64,000 bases of DNA. Origin: Datisca glomerata. Lineage: Eukaryota; Streptophyta; Magnoliopsida; Cucurbitales; Datiscaceae. A program made the translations under genes and the position numbers. The stretch covers positions 806,001 to 870,000 of the forward strand of contig QANY01013280.1 in the NCBI GenBank assembly GCA_003255025.1, given 5' to 3'. The notes under the pieces were generated by a model. The model was not told where the DNA came from. It was given only the letters and a program-made list of their open reading frames with translations, and searched no databases. Below, piece by piece: positions 10,376 to 21,360 of the stretch; positions within the stretch are counted from its first letter, which is position 1, and the number at the start of each line of letters is the position of its first letter.

Positions 10376-12919
10376 TGTCACACCCCAATACTAAAAAAAA
10401 TACCTTATTGATTATAATTTAGGAAGTGAGATCCTATTTAACGTTAATTAAACATCTAATATGAAAGATATAGCTTTATTTAAAACATAACTTTATCAAA
10501 TCCTTTATTTAAATTTATAAGTATTGAATTCAAAGTACTTGAATAATAATAAAACTTTTACAACGGAAACTTAGTCAAACAACAACCAATAATTTTAAGC
10601 TAAATCGTCAAAATAATAATAATTAATCATAAAGCAACTGTCTGAAATCTTTATTCAAACTATTCTACTGAGTCCAATTCGCCCGCAAGGTATCGTCTCG
10701 CAATTACTCCTCACCTGAAAATATTTTGAAACCACATAATGAGCTAAAACCCAGTAAGTAAAATCTTACACATACTCAGCAAACATATGCGCATTCAATT
10801 CCATTTTAAAAATATTTGTGTTTGACATACACTTTATAATCATTTTATCACTTTATCTCCTTTGCTTCCTTTATGTACGTTTCATTACATTCTTTCCATG
10901 AAAACTTGTTACGTTCCTTTCTTTACTATTTCCATTGCATTCATTTCTTTCCTTTATTCGCGAGCTCACTTGTGTAATGTTTAGCTAATCAGAGGAAGTG
11001 GACAATTATTACGGAACTTGTTCGACTACCGGGCCCTGCTAGTAACATTCATTCACATTATATCGTTGGACAAGCCAAACGATCATCCATTCACATTATA
11101 TCGTTGGACAAGCCAAACGATCATCCATTCACATTATATCGTTGGACAAGCCAGACGATCATCAATTCACATTATATCGCTGGATAAGCCAAACGATCAT
11201 CCATTCATATTAACCATCAATCATTGTCGGGTCCGCCGGTCCCCCGCGTCCCATTTCTCACCCACATCTTTCATGGCATAAACACACACCAGGTGTTTAA
11301 ACTTTTAATTAAATTGATTATATTCACACTACAAACCCTCATGTATAAGTATGAACGTATTTACAATCATTAACATTACAATACAATTATATCACAGATA
11401 ATATACATACAAATATAATTAAAAAGAATATCAAACGACATCACAATGATAAATCAATACAACATCGAAGTTTGTAAACATTAAAGTATACCTAGTGTCC
11501 TTAGTAAAGCCAAATGTCTAGAGAATACTTCGAGGGGTCAATGCTCAAAGTGCCAAAACTATTAAATTTACACATTAAACTGCTTTATCAATTTCACATA
11601 GTCATTGAAAACATAAAAAAATCAATTGTTTATGACATAGATGGTAGAGTGGAAAACTAAGTCACTGCTCAAGAATAAAAGCCAAATATATATACTTTAT
11701 AAGCACGGTAAAAATCCAAACTCCAATAGTTTTATAAATTCATGATACTTCTTTTTTACTTGTTCTAGTTATAAAACATAGAACACAACTTATACTAGAG
11801 CTTTCTATAAATTATAAAATTCATATAGTGTGATCTTGAAAAGGCTAGGGTTTCACAAAATAAATTTTATAAAATTTAGAGGTCGTTTAGGTGTCAAAAC
11901 ATAGAAACAAATTCGTTACAGAAAACTGTTTTCCTATGAACAAAATAGAAATTTAAAAAATCATATAAACTCATATACTTTGGGTTATGACCTAAAATTT
12001 ATACAGGATATATTTCAACATGGTTAAAAGCTACCATCAAAATTTGAGACACAAATTCTATCATGTGGTATACGAAAAATGAAGCCGTTGTTTCATAGTG
12101 TGCAGGAAAATCCGAAATACAGTATTCATTAAAAATCCTATTTTTTTATTGAAAACATTTCTCCCTTATTGGAATTTATTCAAGAGACTTATATGAATCA
12201 CAAAAGAGTGTTAAAACTCATTATTATTCAGATCTAAATTAAAATATGTGAATCTAAATTTAAACATTTAAAAGCGTTGAATACATTGAAATAAAAAAAA
12301 GATATGAATCATAAACTTTTGTCCTTGCTTATAAGATAAAATTCTACCAAGAAATATTTTCACGTCCTCACAACGAGGTAAACACCAAGAGGTAGAAATA
12401 GACCTTGAATTTTTACAATTCAATTTTTCTTTGAGAAAGAGGGGTTCGCTGTGGGAGAGCTCCGTGAGAGGTTGGAGATTGAGAGGGCTACATGAGAGAG
12501 GGTTGGAGATTGAGAGAGATATAGAGTATATAATAACTAGGTTAGGGATACATTAAGGTGTATAAGCAAATATGTATGAATGAACAAGGGAAAGAGGGGG
12601 AGATCGTTCAAGAAGAAAAAGAGTAATAATAAATAGTGCTAGGGTTTTTTTCTTAAGGTGTAAGTAATATAGGCGTGAGTGAGCTTAGAAAAATACAAAT
12701 AAATCTAATCTTAATAAGTCAACAATTTTGATAACTAATATCAATTATATTAAAATTATACTAGGCACAACATGAGTTGTTAGATCACCTCAAATCATTT
12801 CTCTGCATGACATTTAATTAATTCAAATCAAACGTTAAGTCAAATATTTTTAGGATAATTAAGAGTAAAAATTAACAATTAAACACATAATTTAGTGCCA
12901 AATTAGTTGCGGTGTTACA
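10376..12919 (-). repeat. 3' LTR of the chromovirus
   Basis: Lies to the left because the element is on the minus strand. Bounded by TSD TTTGT on the left and by the polypurine tract on the right. 2544 bases; its partner is 17238-19803. It holds four full 38-bp minisatellite units against two in the partner. Confidence 0.92.
11051..11212 (-). repeat. 38-bp LTR minisatellite, four full units
   Basis: Units start at 11051, 11089, 11127 and 11165, with a part unit at 11203; spacing is exactly 38. Each unit contains ATCGTTTGG..CCAACGAT (read on the minus strand), an 8-bp stem with one bulge. The same repeat is in the partner LTR and in the solo LTR at 56173. Confidence 0.92.
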
Positions 12920-12931
12920 ATTTCCCCCACC
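12920..12931 (-). other. polypurine tract
   Basis: On the minus strand GGTGGGGGAAAT ends directly at the LTR start TGTAACACC. This is the plus-strand primer site for reverse transcription and fixes the orientation of the element. Confidence 0.88.
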
Positions 12932-12956
12932 TAAAAACATAATTCCGTCCTCGAAA

Positions 12957-14290
12957 TTAAAACGTACCAAACAAATGTGGATACTTGACACGCATCTCAT
13001 CCTCGCGCTCCCAGGTTGCCTGTTCTACTGCATGATTGTTTCATAACACCTTGACCAAACGAATCTTCTTTTTCCTACGTTCCTTTTCTTCTCTATCCAG
13101 AATCCTGAAAGGTGCTTCTTCATAAGTAAGGTCTTGGTGGAGGTCCAAAGCCTCATAGCTAAGGATGTGAGATGGGTCAGGAAGATACTTCCTTAACATC
13201 GAAACATGGAATACATTATGAACTCCCAACATTGCTGGCGGCAATGCAAGTCGATAAGCTAACTCTTCGATTCTCTCCAATATTTCAAAAGGTCCTACAA
13301 AGCGGGGACTTAATTTGCCTTTCTTCCCAAACCTCAAAACACCTTTCATAGGAGCGACCTTTAGAAATACTTTGTCGCCAACAACAAATTCTAAAGGCTT
13401 CCTTCTTTTATTTGCATAACTCTTTTGTGTACTTTGAGTTGTCTTCATTCGCTGATGAATATTTTCAACTATATCAATCATTTTCTGAACAATCTCAGGG
13501 CCCAACAATTTTTGTTCTCTGACTTCGTCCCAATGAATAGGCAATCGACATTTTCTCCTGTACAATGCCTCATAAGGTGCCATACCAATTGTAGCTTGAT
13601 AACTATTATTATAAGAGAACTCGACAAGAGGTAATATCTCTTCCCAAGTGCTCTGAAAATCAATAACACAAGCTCTCAACATATCCTCAAGGGTTTGAAT
13701 GGTCCTTTTTGATTGCCCATCAGACTGTGGATGAAAAGCTGTGATGAACCGTAACTAGGTACCCATAGATTTATGCAAGCTTTTCCAGAAAGTAAAAGTA
13801 GACTTCGGATCACGATCTGACGCAATCGACAGTGGAACTCCATGAAGTCTTACTATTTCCCGCACATACAATTGAGCATACTATTCCATCTTGTAGGTAT
13901 TTTTGACCGGCAAGAGGTGACCTGACTTAGTAAGCCAATCGACAATATAGAATTGTAACCTTTCAAAGTCTTCGGTAGTCCCAAAACAAAATCCATACTG
14001 ATGTGCTCCCACTTCCACTCAGGTATCATAAGTGGTTGCAAAAGCCCAGAAGGTTGCTGATGCTCAGCCTTAACCTGCTGGTACGTAATACAATGTTGTA
14101 CATACTCTGCCACATCTCGACTCATGCCAATCCACCAATAATGTTCCCTTAGACTCCGATACATCTTCGTACTTCCTGGATGAATTTAGTATGGAGTTCC
14201 ATGAGCTTCACTCAAAATTTCTCGCTTTAACTCTCCATTGTTTGGTACCATCAATCTACCATCATAACGAAGAGCTCCATCAGTAGTGAT
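12957..14290 (-). pseudogene. chromovirus integrase with C-terminal chromodomain, broken
   Basis: N-terminal zinc region: [19 protein letters not shown] and [10 protein letters not shown], where the second Cys of CxxC is Tyr. Core: [14 protein letters not shown] keeps the first Asp; a frameshift follows near 13850. In TAFHPQSDGQSKRTIQTLED the family's catalytic Glu (QSERT) is Lys (AAA at 13709-13707). Next come the conserved LPLVEFSYNNSYQATIGMAP and GPFEILERI sections. The chromodomain (APFRILDREE...LVKVL, NNHAVEQATWERED, YPHLF) ends at TAA 12959-12957 but has TGA at 13043-13041 where the family usually has Trp. Such chromodomains steer integration to marked chromatin. The protein is inactive here. 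Confidence 0.9.
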
Positions 14291-14439
14291 GACAAAATTA
14301 GTACGTTTACCATCTTGCACCTCTGTTTGAAATTTCAAAAGTTACGGATCATCCAATTATCCTATCTTAATTCTTTCAAAAAAAGTTGGACAAACCGTCA
14401 AAGTAGCGAGATAACCATTCCCAAGGCAAAATTTCCAAT

Positions 14440-15835
14440 CCAAATCTCTAAATCTCCCTTAACAACGGTTTCTGAATAACTTGCAAACAAGTAATAGAAC
14501 CTGAATTATTTCTACTCAAAGCATCCGCTACCACATTATCATTTCCTGGCTGATAATTGATTTCACAATCATAATATTTGACAAGTTCTAACCACCTTCG
14601 TTGCCTCATATTCATCTACTTCTATGTGAAGAAATACTTGAGACTTTTATGATCAGTGAAGATTTCACATTTAACCCCATAAAGATAGTGCCTCCAAATC
14701 TTCAACGCAAGTACAACAACTGCGAGCTCAAGATCATGGGTAGGGTAATTATTTTTGTAATCTTTTAGTTGTCTTGAGGCATAAGCAATCACCTTATCAT
14801 GTTGCATAAGCACACAATCAAGACCCTTCTTCGAAGCATCACTGTAAACGACAAACCCTTCATTACCTACAGGAAGTGTTAAGACTGGGTTGTTAAACGC
14901 TCCTTCAACTCTTGGAAACTCTGTTCGCACTCCTTAGACCATTGAAATTTCACATTCTTTCTCGTTAGCTGAGTTAATGGTGAGGAAACTTTTGAAAATA
15001 CTCCAACAAATCTTTGATAATAGCCTGTTAATCCCAGAAAGCTACCAACTTCACCAACATTAGCCGAAGCTGGCCAACTTTTAATTGCTTCAATCTTGCC
15101 GTGATCAACTGTTATACCTTTTTTTGATATGATGTCCCAAAAATGGTACCCTATCTAACCAAAACTCACATTTCTTAAACTTGGCAAATAACTCCTTCTC
15201 ATGGAGGGTTTCCAGCACCATCCGAAGGTGTTGCTCATGCTCCTCCTTAGAGCGAGAATAAATCAAAATGTCATCAATAAATACAATGACGAATTGATCT
15301 AGGTATTATTTAAAAACACGTTTCATAAGATCCATAAATGCTCCAGGGGCGTTCGTAAACCCAAACGACATTACATGAAATTCATAATGCCCATATCGAG
15401 TATGAAATGCAGTCTTGGGATGTCTTCTTCTGTGACTTTCAATTGGTGATACCCAGAACGAAGATTAATCTTGGAAAAATAACTTGCACCTTGAAGTTGA
15501 TCGAACAAAACTTCAATTCTCGGCAGTGGGTATCTATTCTTGATAGTCACCTTGTTTAGCTCGCGATAGTCAATACACAGCCTCATCATTCCATCCTTAT
15601 TTTTTACAAACAAAACAGGAGCACCCCATGGGGAACAACTAGGTCGAATGAATTTCTTATCCAACAGTTCCTACAATTGGACTTTGAGTTCCTTGAGTTC
15701 AGCCGGGGCCATACGATAGGGAGCTTTAGATATTGGGGATGTACCAGGCACAATGTCAATGACAAAGTCAATTTGTCTATCTGGTGGTAGACCTGGTAGA
15801 TCCTTAGGAAACACATCAACAAATTCTCGTACTAT
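14440..15835 (-). pseudogene. chromovirus reverse transcriptase and RNase H, broken
   Basis: RT begins near [20 protein letters not shown], passes [20 protein letters not shown] and [20 protein letters not shown], and reaches the active-site FIDD (15281-15270, intact). RNase H follows: [30 protein letters not shown], then [19 protein letters not shown] and [12 protein letters not shown], ending in NYQPGNDNVVADALSRN. Stops lie near 15680 and 14618-14612, with frame changes near 15370 and 14930. Normal order for Ty3 pol. Confidence 0.9.
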
Positions 15836-15889
15836 AGGTACATTTTCTATAGAATGACCTTCTTCCAGAAATTATATCTATGATGTTAA

Positions 15890-16303
15890 GTATCCCATAC
15901 ATCCTTTATTCAATAATCGCCAAGCCTTCATAGCAGAGATAAAAGGACTATGAGGTTTTGACTTAGCTCCCACAAAATGAAAACTGGACACTCCTGGAGG
16001 TTGAAATAACACTTCTTTCTCGTGGCAGTCAATAGTTGCATAGTGCTTTGCTAACCAATCCATCCCCAAAATAATGTCAAAGTCATGGACATCCAAGATG
16101 ATAAGGTCGGCTGACAGTACGTGCTCTTCTATCACTAATGGATAGTCCTTCACCAAGGTGTTCCTTGCCGCAATTCTGACATGTCCTTCTTGGCTGCTTT
16201 CCTTGTTGGTTTTTGTTGTCGTTTCCACCGCTAAATTTCCTTTTCTGATTGTCCCCCTTCTAGAAATCTCCTTTAGAATTGCTTCCATTATGCTTCTGAC
16301 CAC
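15890..16303 (-). pseudogene. zinc knuckle and truncated aspartic protease
   Basis: Near 16190-16150 one frame reads CQNCGKEHLGEG, a CCHC knuckle with the last Cys changed to Gly. Directly after it the second half of the protease appears (SADLIILDVHDFDIILGMDWLAKHYATIDC). The first half, which should carry the catalytic D-S/T-G and SHSFIS-like motif, is absent, so a deletion has joined the knuckle to the protease C-terminal half. The product could not cleave gag-pol. Confidence 0.75.
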
Positions 16304-17026
16304 TTATATGGAATTTGTTATGGTCTGGGTCTAAGCGTTGTGCTCTTTTCCACTAACAATGCTTTGTTGACCACTCCATTATAGGTAGCAAGCTCGAACG
16401 GAATCACTGCTTGCTTGATACTGGATCTGAACCCTTCCTCAAAGCGTCTGGCTCGACTCTCTTCTGTTGCCACCAAATCTGGAGCAAACTTCACTAATCA
16501 TGCAAAAGTTACTTCATACTCCGTGACGGTTTTACTTCCTTTCTCTAGCTTAACAAATTCTCTCTCATTTTCCTGTCGAGCACTTTTTGGGAAGTAATGA
16601 TTGAAAATGCGTTCTTGAACATATCCCAAGTGAAGATCTCAACATCATTTTCATTTTGGCGTTTAATTAGCCGCCACCAATCGTACGGATCTCCTTGTAA
16701 CATGTAAGAAGCAAAGTCAACCTTATATGCATCAGTGCACTTCACAACAATGAATGCTTTCTCCATCTTAGTATTCCATATTTCAGCTCTAAATGGTCGG
16801 TAGTTCCTTCAAAAGGTGGTGGAGATAAGTTCTTAAATTCAGAAAATTTATGTTGACCATTTTACGGAGGGGCCACATTTTTTTGTTGAGCTTGTCCTAA
16901 CGCAGCTATTGCTTGCGTAAATGTTTCCAAAGTAAGCTAGGTACCATGTTGATCATTTCCCGTCTCATTACCATTCACCCCAAATGGTTGAGCATCAATA
17001 TGATTTTGAGCGTTCCTAGGAGGCAT
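16240..17026 (-). pseudogene. chromovirus gag, broken
   Basis: ATG at 17026 opens MPPRNAQNHIDAQPFGVNGN, a usual gag start for plant chromoviruses (MPPR). A stop TAG follows within 40 codons. The capsid core is recognisable at 16766-16545 (YMLQGDPYDWWRLIKRQ, FTWDMFKNAF) and continues in another frame with VTEYEVTFA, RARRFEEGFRSSIKQAV. The gag would form the virus-like particle. Multiple frameshifts. Confidence 0.85.
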
Positions 17027-17221
17027 TCTGGTACAAACAGATTGGTTTTAACATATCTATCATTTCATTGTAATTTCATATAACAAACAAAATCATACAA
17101 TAAATATCATTCTAACAATTAAACATTAAATCTTACCAGGAGATTGCGAGAAGACACTCAGTAGCTTTTCCTCCTTTTAAATTAGAAAAATTTTATGAAG
17201 TCTACAGAATCGTCTAAACCT

Positions 17222-17234
17222 GGCTCTGATACCA
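17222..17234 (-). other. primer binding site, initiator Met tRNA
   Basis: Minus strand TGGTATCAGAGCC, complementary to the 3' end of plant initiator tRNA-Met, three bases (GTT) inside the 5' LTR end. The second chromovirus at 28133 has the same spacer. Confidence 0.93.
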
Positions 17235-17934
17235 AACTGTGACGCCCCAATACTAAAAAAAATACCTTATTGATTATAATTTAGGAAGTGATATCCTCTT
17301 TAACGTTAATTAAACATCTAATATGAAAGATATAGCTTTATTTAAAACATAAGTTTATCAAATCCTTTATTTAAATTTATAAGTATTGAATTCAAAGTAC
17401 TTAAATAATAATAAAAATTTTGCAACGGAAACTATCAAATAACAACCAATAATTTTAAGCTAAATCGTCAAAATAATAATAATTAATCATAAAGCAACTG
17501 TCTAAAATCTTTCTTCAAACTATTCTACTGAGTCCAATTCGCTAGCAAGGTATCGTCTCGCAATTACTCCTCACCTGAAAATTTTTTGAAATCACGGAAT
17601 GAGCTAAAACCCAGTAAGTAAAATCTAACACATACTCTGCAAACAAATGTGCATTCAATTCCATTTTAAAAACATTTATGTTTGACATACACTTTATAAT
17701 CATTTTAACACTTTATAATCATTTTATCACTTTATCTCCTTTGCTTCCTTTATGTACGTTTCATTACATTCTTTCCATGAAAACTTGTTACGTTCCTTTC
17801 TTTACTATTTCCATTGCATTCATTTCTTTCCTTTATTCGCGAGCTCACTTGTGTAATGTTTAGCTAATCAGAGGAAGTGGACAATTATTACGGAACTTGT
17901 TCGACTACCGGGCCCTGCTAGTAACATTCATTCA

Positions 17935-18015
17935 CATTATATCGTTGGACAAGCCAAACGATCATCCATTCACATTATATCACTGGACAAGCCAAACGAT
18001 CATCCATTCACATTA
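17935..18015 (-). repeat. 38-bp LTR minisatellite, two units
   Basis: Same unit as at 11051 (CATTATATCGTTGGACAAGC...), two copies and a part unit. One copy reads ATCACTGG, breaking the hairpin stem. Confidence 0.85.
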
Positions 18016-18586
18016 ACCATTAACCATTGTCGGGTCCGTCGGTCCCCCGCGTCTCATTTTCCACTCACGTCTTTCATGGCATAAACACACACCAGGTGTT
18101 TAAACTTTTAATTAAATTGATTATATTCATACTGCAAACCATCATGTATATGTATGAACGTATTTACAATCATTAACATTACATCACAGATAACATACAT
18201 ACAAATATAATTAAACATAATATCAAATGATATCACAATGAGAAATCAATATAACATTGAAGTTTACCAACATTAAAGTATGCGTAAAATTCTACTTACC
18301 TGACGTCTTTAGTAAAACCAAATGTTTAGAGAATGCTTCGAGGGGTCAACGCTCAAATTACCAAAACTATTAAATTTACACATTAAAATGTTTTATCAAT
18401 TTCACATAGTCATTGAAAACATAAAAATAAATCAATTGTTTATGACATAGATGGCAGAGTAGAAAACTAAGTCACTGCTCAAGAATAAAAGCCAAATATA
18501 TATACTTTATAAGCACGGTACAAATCCAAACTCCAATAGTTTTATAAATTCATGATACTTCTTTTTTACTTGTTCTAGTTATAAAA

Positions 18587-18897
18587 CATAGAACACAACT
18601 TATACGAGGGCTTTCTAAAAACTATAAAATTCATATACTATGATCTTGAAAATACTAGGGTTTCACAAATTAAATTTCGTAAAATTTAGAGGTCGTTTAG
18701 GTGTCAAAACATGGAAACAAATTCGTTATAAAAAACTGTTTTTCTCTGAACAAAATAGAACTTTAAAAAATCATATTATATGAATTTTATAATTTTTAGA
18801 AAGCCCTCGTATAAGTTGTGTTCTATGAACATGGGAACAAATTCGTTATAGAAAACTGTTTTTCTCTGAACAAAATAGAACTTTAAAAAATCATATA
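18587..18897. repeat. 51-bp inverted duplication with adjacent 66-bp direct duplication
   Basis: 18587-18637 (CATAGAACACAACTTATACG...) is repeated in inverse orientation at 18777-18827 with about one mismatch. Right after the inverted arm, 18828-18897 repeats 18708-18777 in direct orientation. The other LTR (11760-11960) has neither copy. So about 120 bases were added by a template-switch type event after or during insertion. Confidence 0.85.
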
Positions 18898-20049
18898 AAC
18901 TCGTATACTTTGGGTTATGACCTAAAATTTATACAGGATATATTTAAAGATGTTGAAAAGATACCATCAAATTTGAGATGCAAATTCCATTTTTTGTTAT
19001 ACGAAAAATAAAGTCGTTGTTTCATTGTGTGCAAAAAAATCTGAAATGCAGTTTTCATTAAAAATCATATTTCTCTTATTGAAATTTATTCAAGAGACTT
19101 ATATGAATCATAAAAGAGTGTTAAAACTCATTATTAGTCAGATCTAAATTAAACCATGTGAATCTAAACTTAATCATTTAAAAGCGTTGAATACATTGAA
19201 ATAAAAAAAAAATTATGAATCACAAACCTTTGTCCTTGCTTATAAGATAAAATTCTACCAAGAAATCTTTTCACGTCCTCACAACAAGGTAAACACCTAG
19301 TGGTAGAAATAGACCTTGAATTTCTACAATTCAATTTTGCTTTGAGAAAGAGGGGTTCGTTGTGGGAGGGCTGCGTGAGAGAGGGTTGGAGATTGAGAGC
19401 GATAGAGAGTATATAATAACTAGGTTAGGGCTACACTAAGATGTATAAGCACATATGTATGAGGAACAAGGGAAAGAGGGGGAGATCGTTCAAGAAGAAA
19501 AAGAGTAACAATAAATAGTGCTAGGGTTTTGTTTTCTTAAGGTGTATGTAATATAGGTGTGAGTGAGCCTAGAAAAATACAAATAAATCTAATCTTAATA
19601 TGTCAACAATTTTAATAGCTAATATCAATTATATTAAAATTATACTAGACACATAATGAGTCGTTAGATCACCTCAAATCGTTTCTCTGCAAGACATTTA
19701 ATTAATTCAATTTAAACGTTAAGTCAAATAATCATAGGATAATTAAGACTAAAAATTAAGAATTAAACACATAATTTAGTGCAAAATTAGTTGCGGTGTT
19801 ACATTTGTCATCAACTCAATCAATGAGGATGGTGATAAAGCCTTTCAGGGGTGTAAAATTAACTCAATATGAATCAACCCTTTAATGTGTTGAAATTATA
19901 CATTTGATGCAAAAATCACCTATGATAATTTCTCATACATAAAAATGTATAAAATAGAAAGTTAAACGTCTCTATAAAGATTATACAAACATTTGAGCTT
20001 TGCAAATTTTTAATGTTCTCATAAGTCTTTTCATTTTTTGGATCATGTT

Positions 20050-20520
20050 GTTATTTTTGTGACATTTGTTTGAACTAGTTACCATTCATAATTATCATTT
20101 ACTATTTGATTAGCAATTTGGGAGAAAGAAAATATTGATAATTAGTGAACTAACTACTCAAAAATAAAAATAAAAAAGTATATTATATCCCAAACAGCAA
20201 AATTTCTAATTTGAAAGTTTTATTAATTTTTAAGTGAGACTTGTTTGAACTAGTTACCATGCATGATCATTCCTATTAATGAAGAAAGAAATGAAAAATG
20301 ATAATTAGTGAACTAAGTAGTCCAAAATTAAAATAATGGTATACTTATATCCCAAACAAAAAATATTCAATTTTGAAAGTTTATTGATTTTTCTTTAATG
20401 ATATTTGTTTGAACTAATTACCATTTATGATCATTCTTTTTTTATTTGATTAGTAATGAGGGAAGAACGAAAAAATGGTAATTATTGACCATGTAGTTAA
20501 CAAATGGTATATTCTTACTA
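20050..20520 (+). repeat. three tandem ~170-bp units in the Tat-type LTR
   Basis: TTTGTTTGAACTAGTTACCAT recurs at about 20066, 20241 and 20405 (spacing about 175 and 164), each followed by GATCATT/ATTATCATT, a GGGAGAAAG-like block, GATAATTAGTGAACTAA and ATATCCCAAACA. Copy 2 of the LTR has one such unit (25880) before the nested insertion. Confidence 0.75.
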
Positions 20521-20650
20521 ACTACGCAATTACATGTGCTAATTATGTAATTAAATAATTTTCGTAGATTAATTTATTAAAGCATAAAAGATGAAATATT
20601 GATTTATGTATAATGATATAATTATTATTACTTATTTAAAAAAAATGACA

Positions 20651-20705
20651 TCACCCTCCTAGTCACAGAGGGTGAATCACCCTCTTTTCAGCAGAGGGTG
20701 AAACA
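20651..20705. other. hairpin cluster built on AGAGGGTGA
   Basis: AGAGGGTGA-A-TCACCCTCT (20667-20685) is a 9-bp perfect inverted repeat with one central base. Further half-sites flank it: TCACCCTCC at 20651 and AGAGGGTGA at 20693. Confidence 0.7.
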
Positions 20706-21360
20706 CTTTGCGGACAGGCTACGACATGTCCTTTTTTTATTTATGTATTTATTTTGTTGTTATTTATTTTTTGTTTTTATTTTTTTGTACAATTCTTTTG
20801 TGTGTTCTAATTTATATTTTTATGTATCTTTTTGACATGCTTCATATATTATTCATTTCTTTTTACTATACATGTTCTCTTTAAATTTATCATACATTTT
20901 TATCATCTTTAACATTTCTTTTCATTATTCTTTTTTCTTTTCCCTTTATGGTTGTTATCCCTTCTTATTTCTTCTTTATTATCATATTGTTATGCTTATA
21001 ATGTAATTCTCGTCCAATTCTCTTATCAGTAGAACTAGTGTCATATATGTGTGATTTAAAATCATAACAATTAAGTTTCAATTTGTCAATTTAATTATTA
21101 AGTTCACAAAAAAAAATCGATGACGGATTTTGAAATTTTTGGGATACCAAATTTCTAAAACTACCTAGGTGAAGAGTTATTTTTGTGATACTAAGAATAA
21201 CTCCAATAATACTTTGATTTTAAAAATATATATAAAAAACAAAAATAATTATCTAGTGGTCTTTGTACTACCCATTAAAGATAATTTATTTTGTTCATTT
21301 TTATAATACAAAATGTATCAAATTAGACATTAAAAAATGAATTTCTTTAATATTGTTTTA

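Larger units (their letters stand above)
10376..19803 (-). mobile_element. full-length chromovirus (Ty3/gypsy, Tekay-like), minus strand
   Basis: Two LTRs of about 2.55 kb flank a 4.3-kb body that reads gag, zinc knuckle, protease remnant, RT, RNase H, integrase and chromodomain on the minus strand. Both ends are flanked by TTTGT (10371-10375 and 19804-19808). The paralogous sequence at 25615-25640 reads GATATCTTTGTCATCAACAC without the insert, so it shows the empty site. LTR termini in sense direction are TGTAACACCGC and GGGG(C/T)GT(C/G)ACA. By my alignment the two LTRs differ at five of their first ~120 bases, so the insertion is not recent. The Tekay assignment rests on chromodomain, long LTRs and RT wording. 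Confidence 0.93.
17238..19803 (-). repeat. 5' LTR of the chromovirus
   Basis: 2566 bases, ends TGTGACGCCCC...GGTGTTACA as seen on the plus strand, followed by TSD TTTGT. It differs from its partner by fewer 38-bp units (two full, 17935-18015) and by an extra inverted/direct duplication at 18587-18897. Confidence 0.92.
19804..21360 (+). mobile_element. Tat-type LTR, copy 1, right part
   Basis: Begins with the target duplication TTTGT and continues CATCAACTCAATCAA, matching 25632 onward and then 31148-31733 of copy 2. Similarity stops near 21360, so the LTR's right end (GTTGCGACA in copy 2) is missing here. Confidence 0.7.

Noticed and set aside
11018..11281. 87-codon plus-strand frame
   Set aside because: It is the 38-bp LTR minisatellite on the strand opposite to the element.
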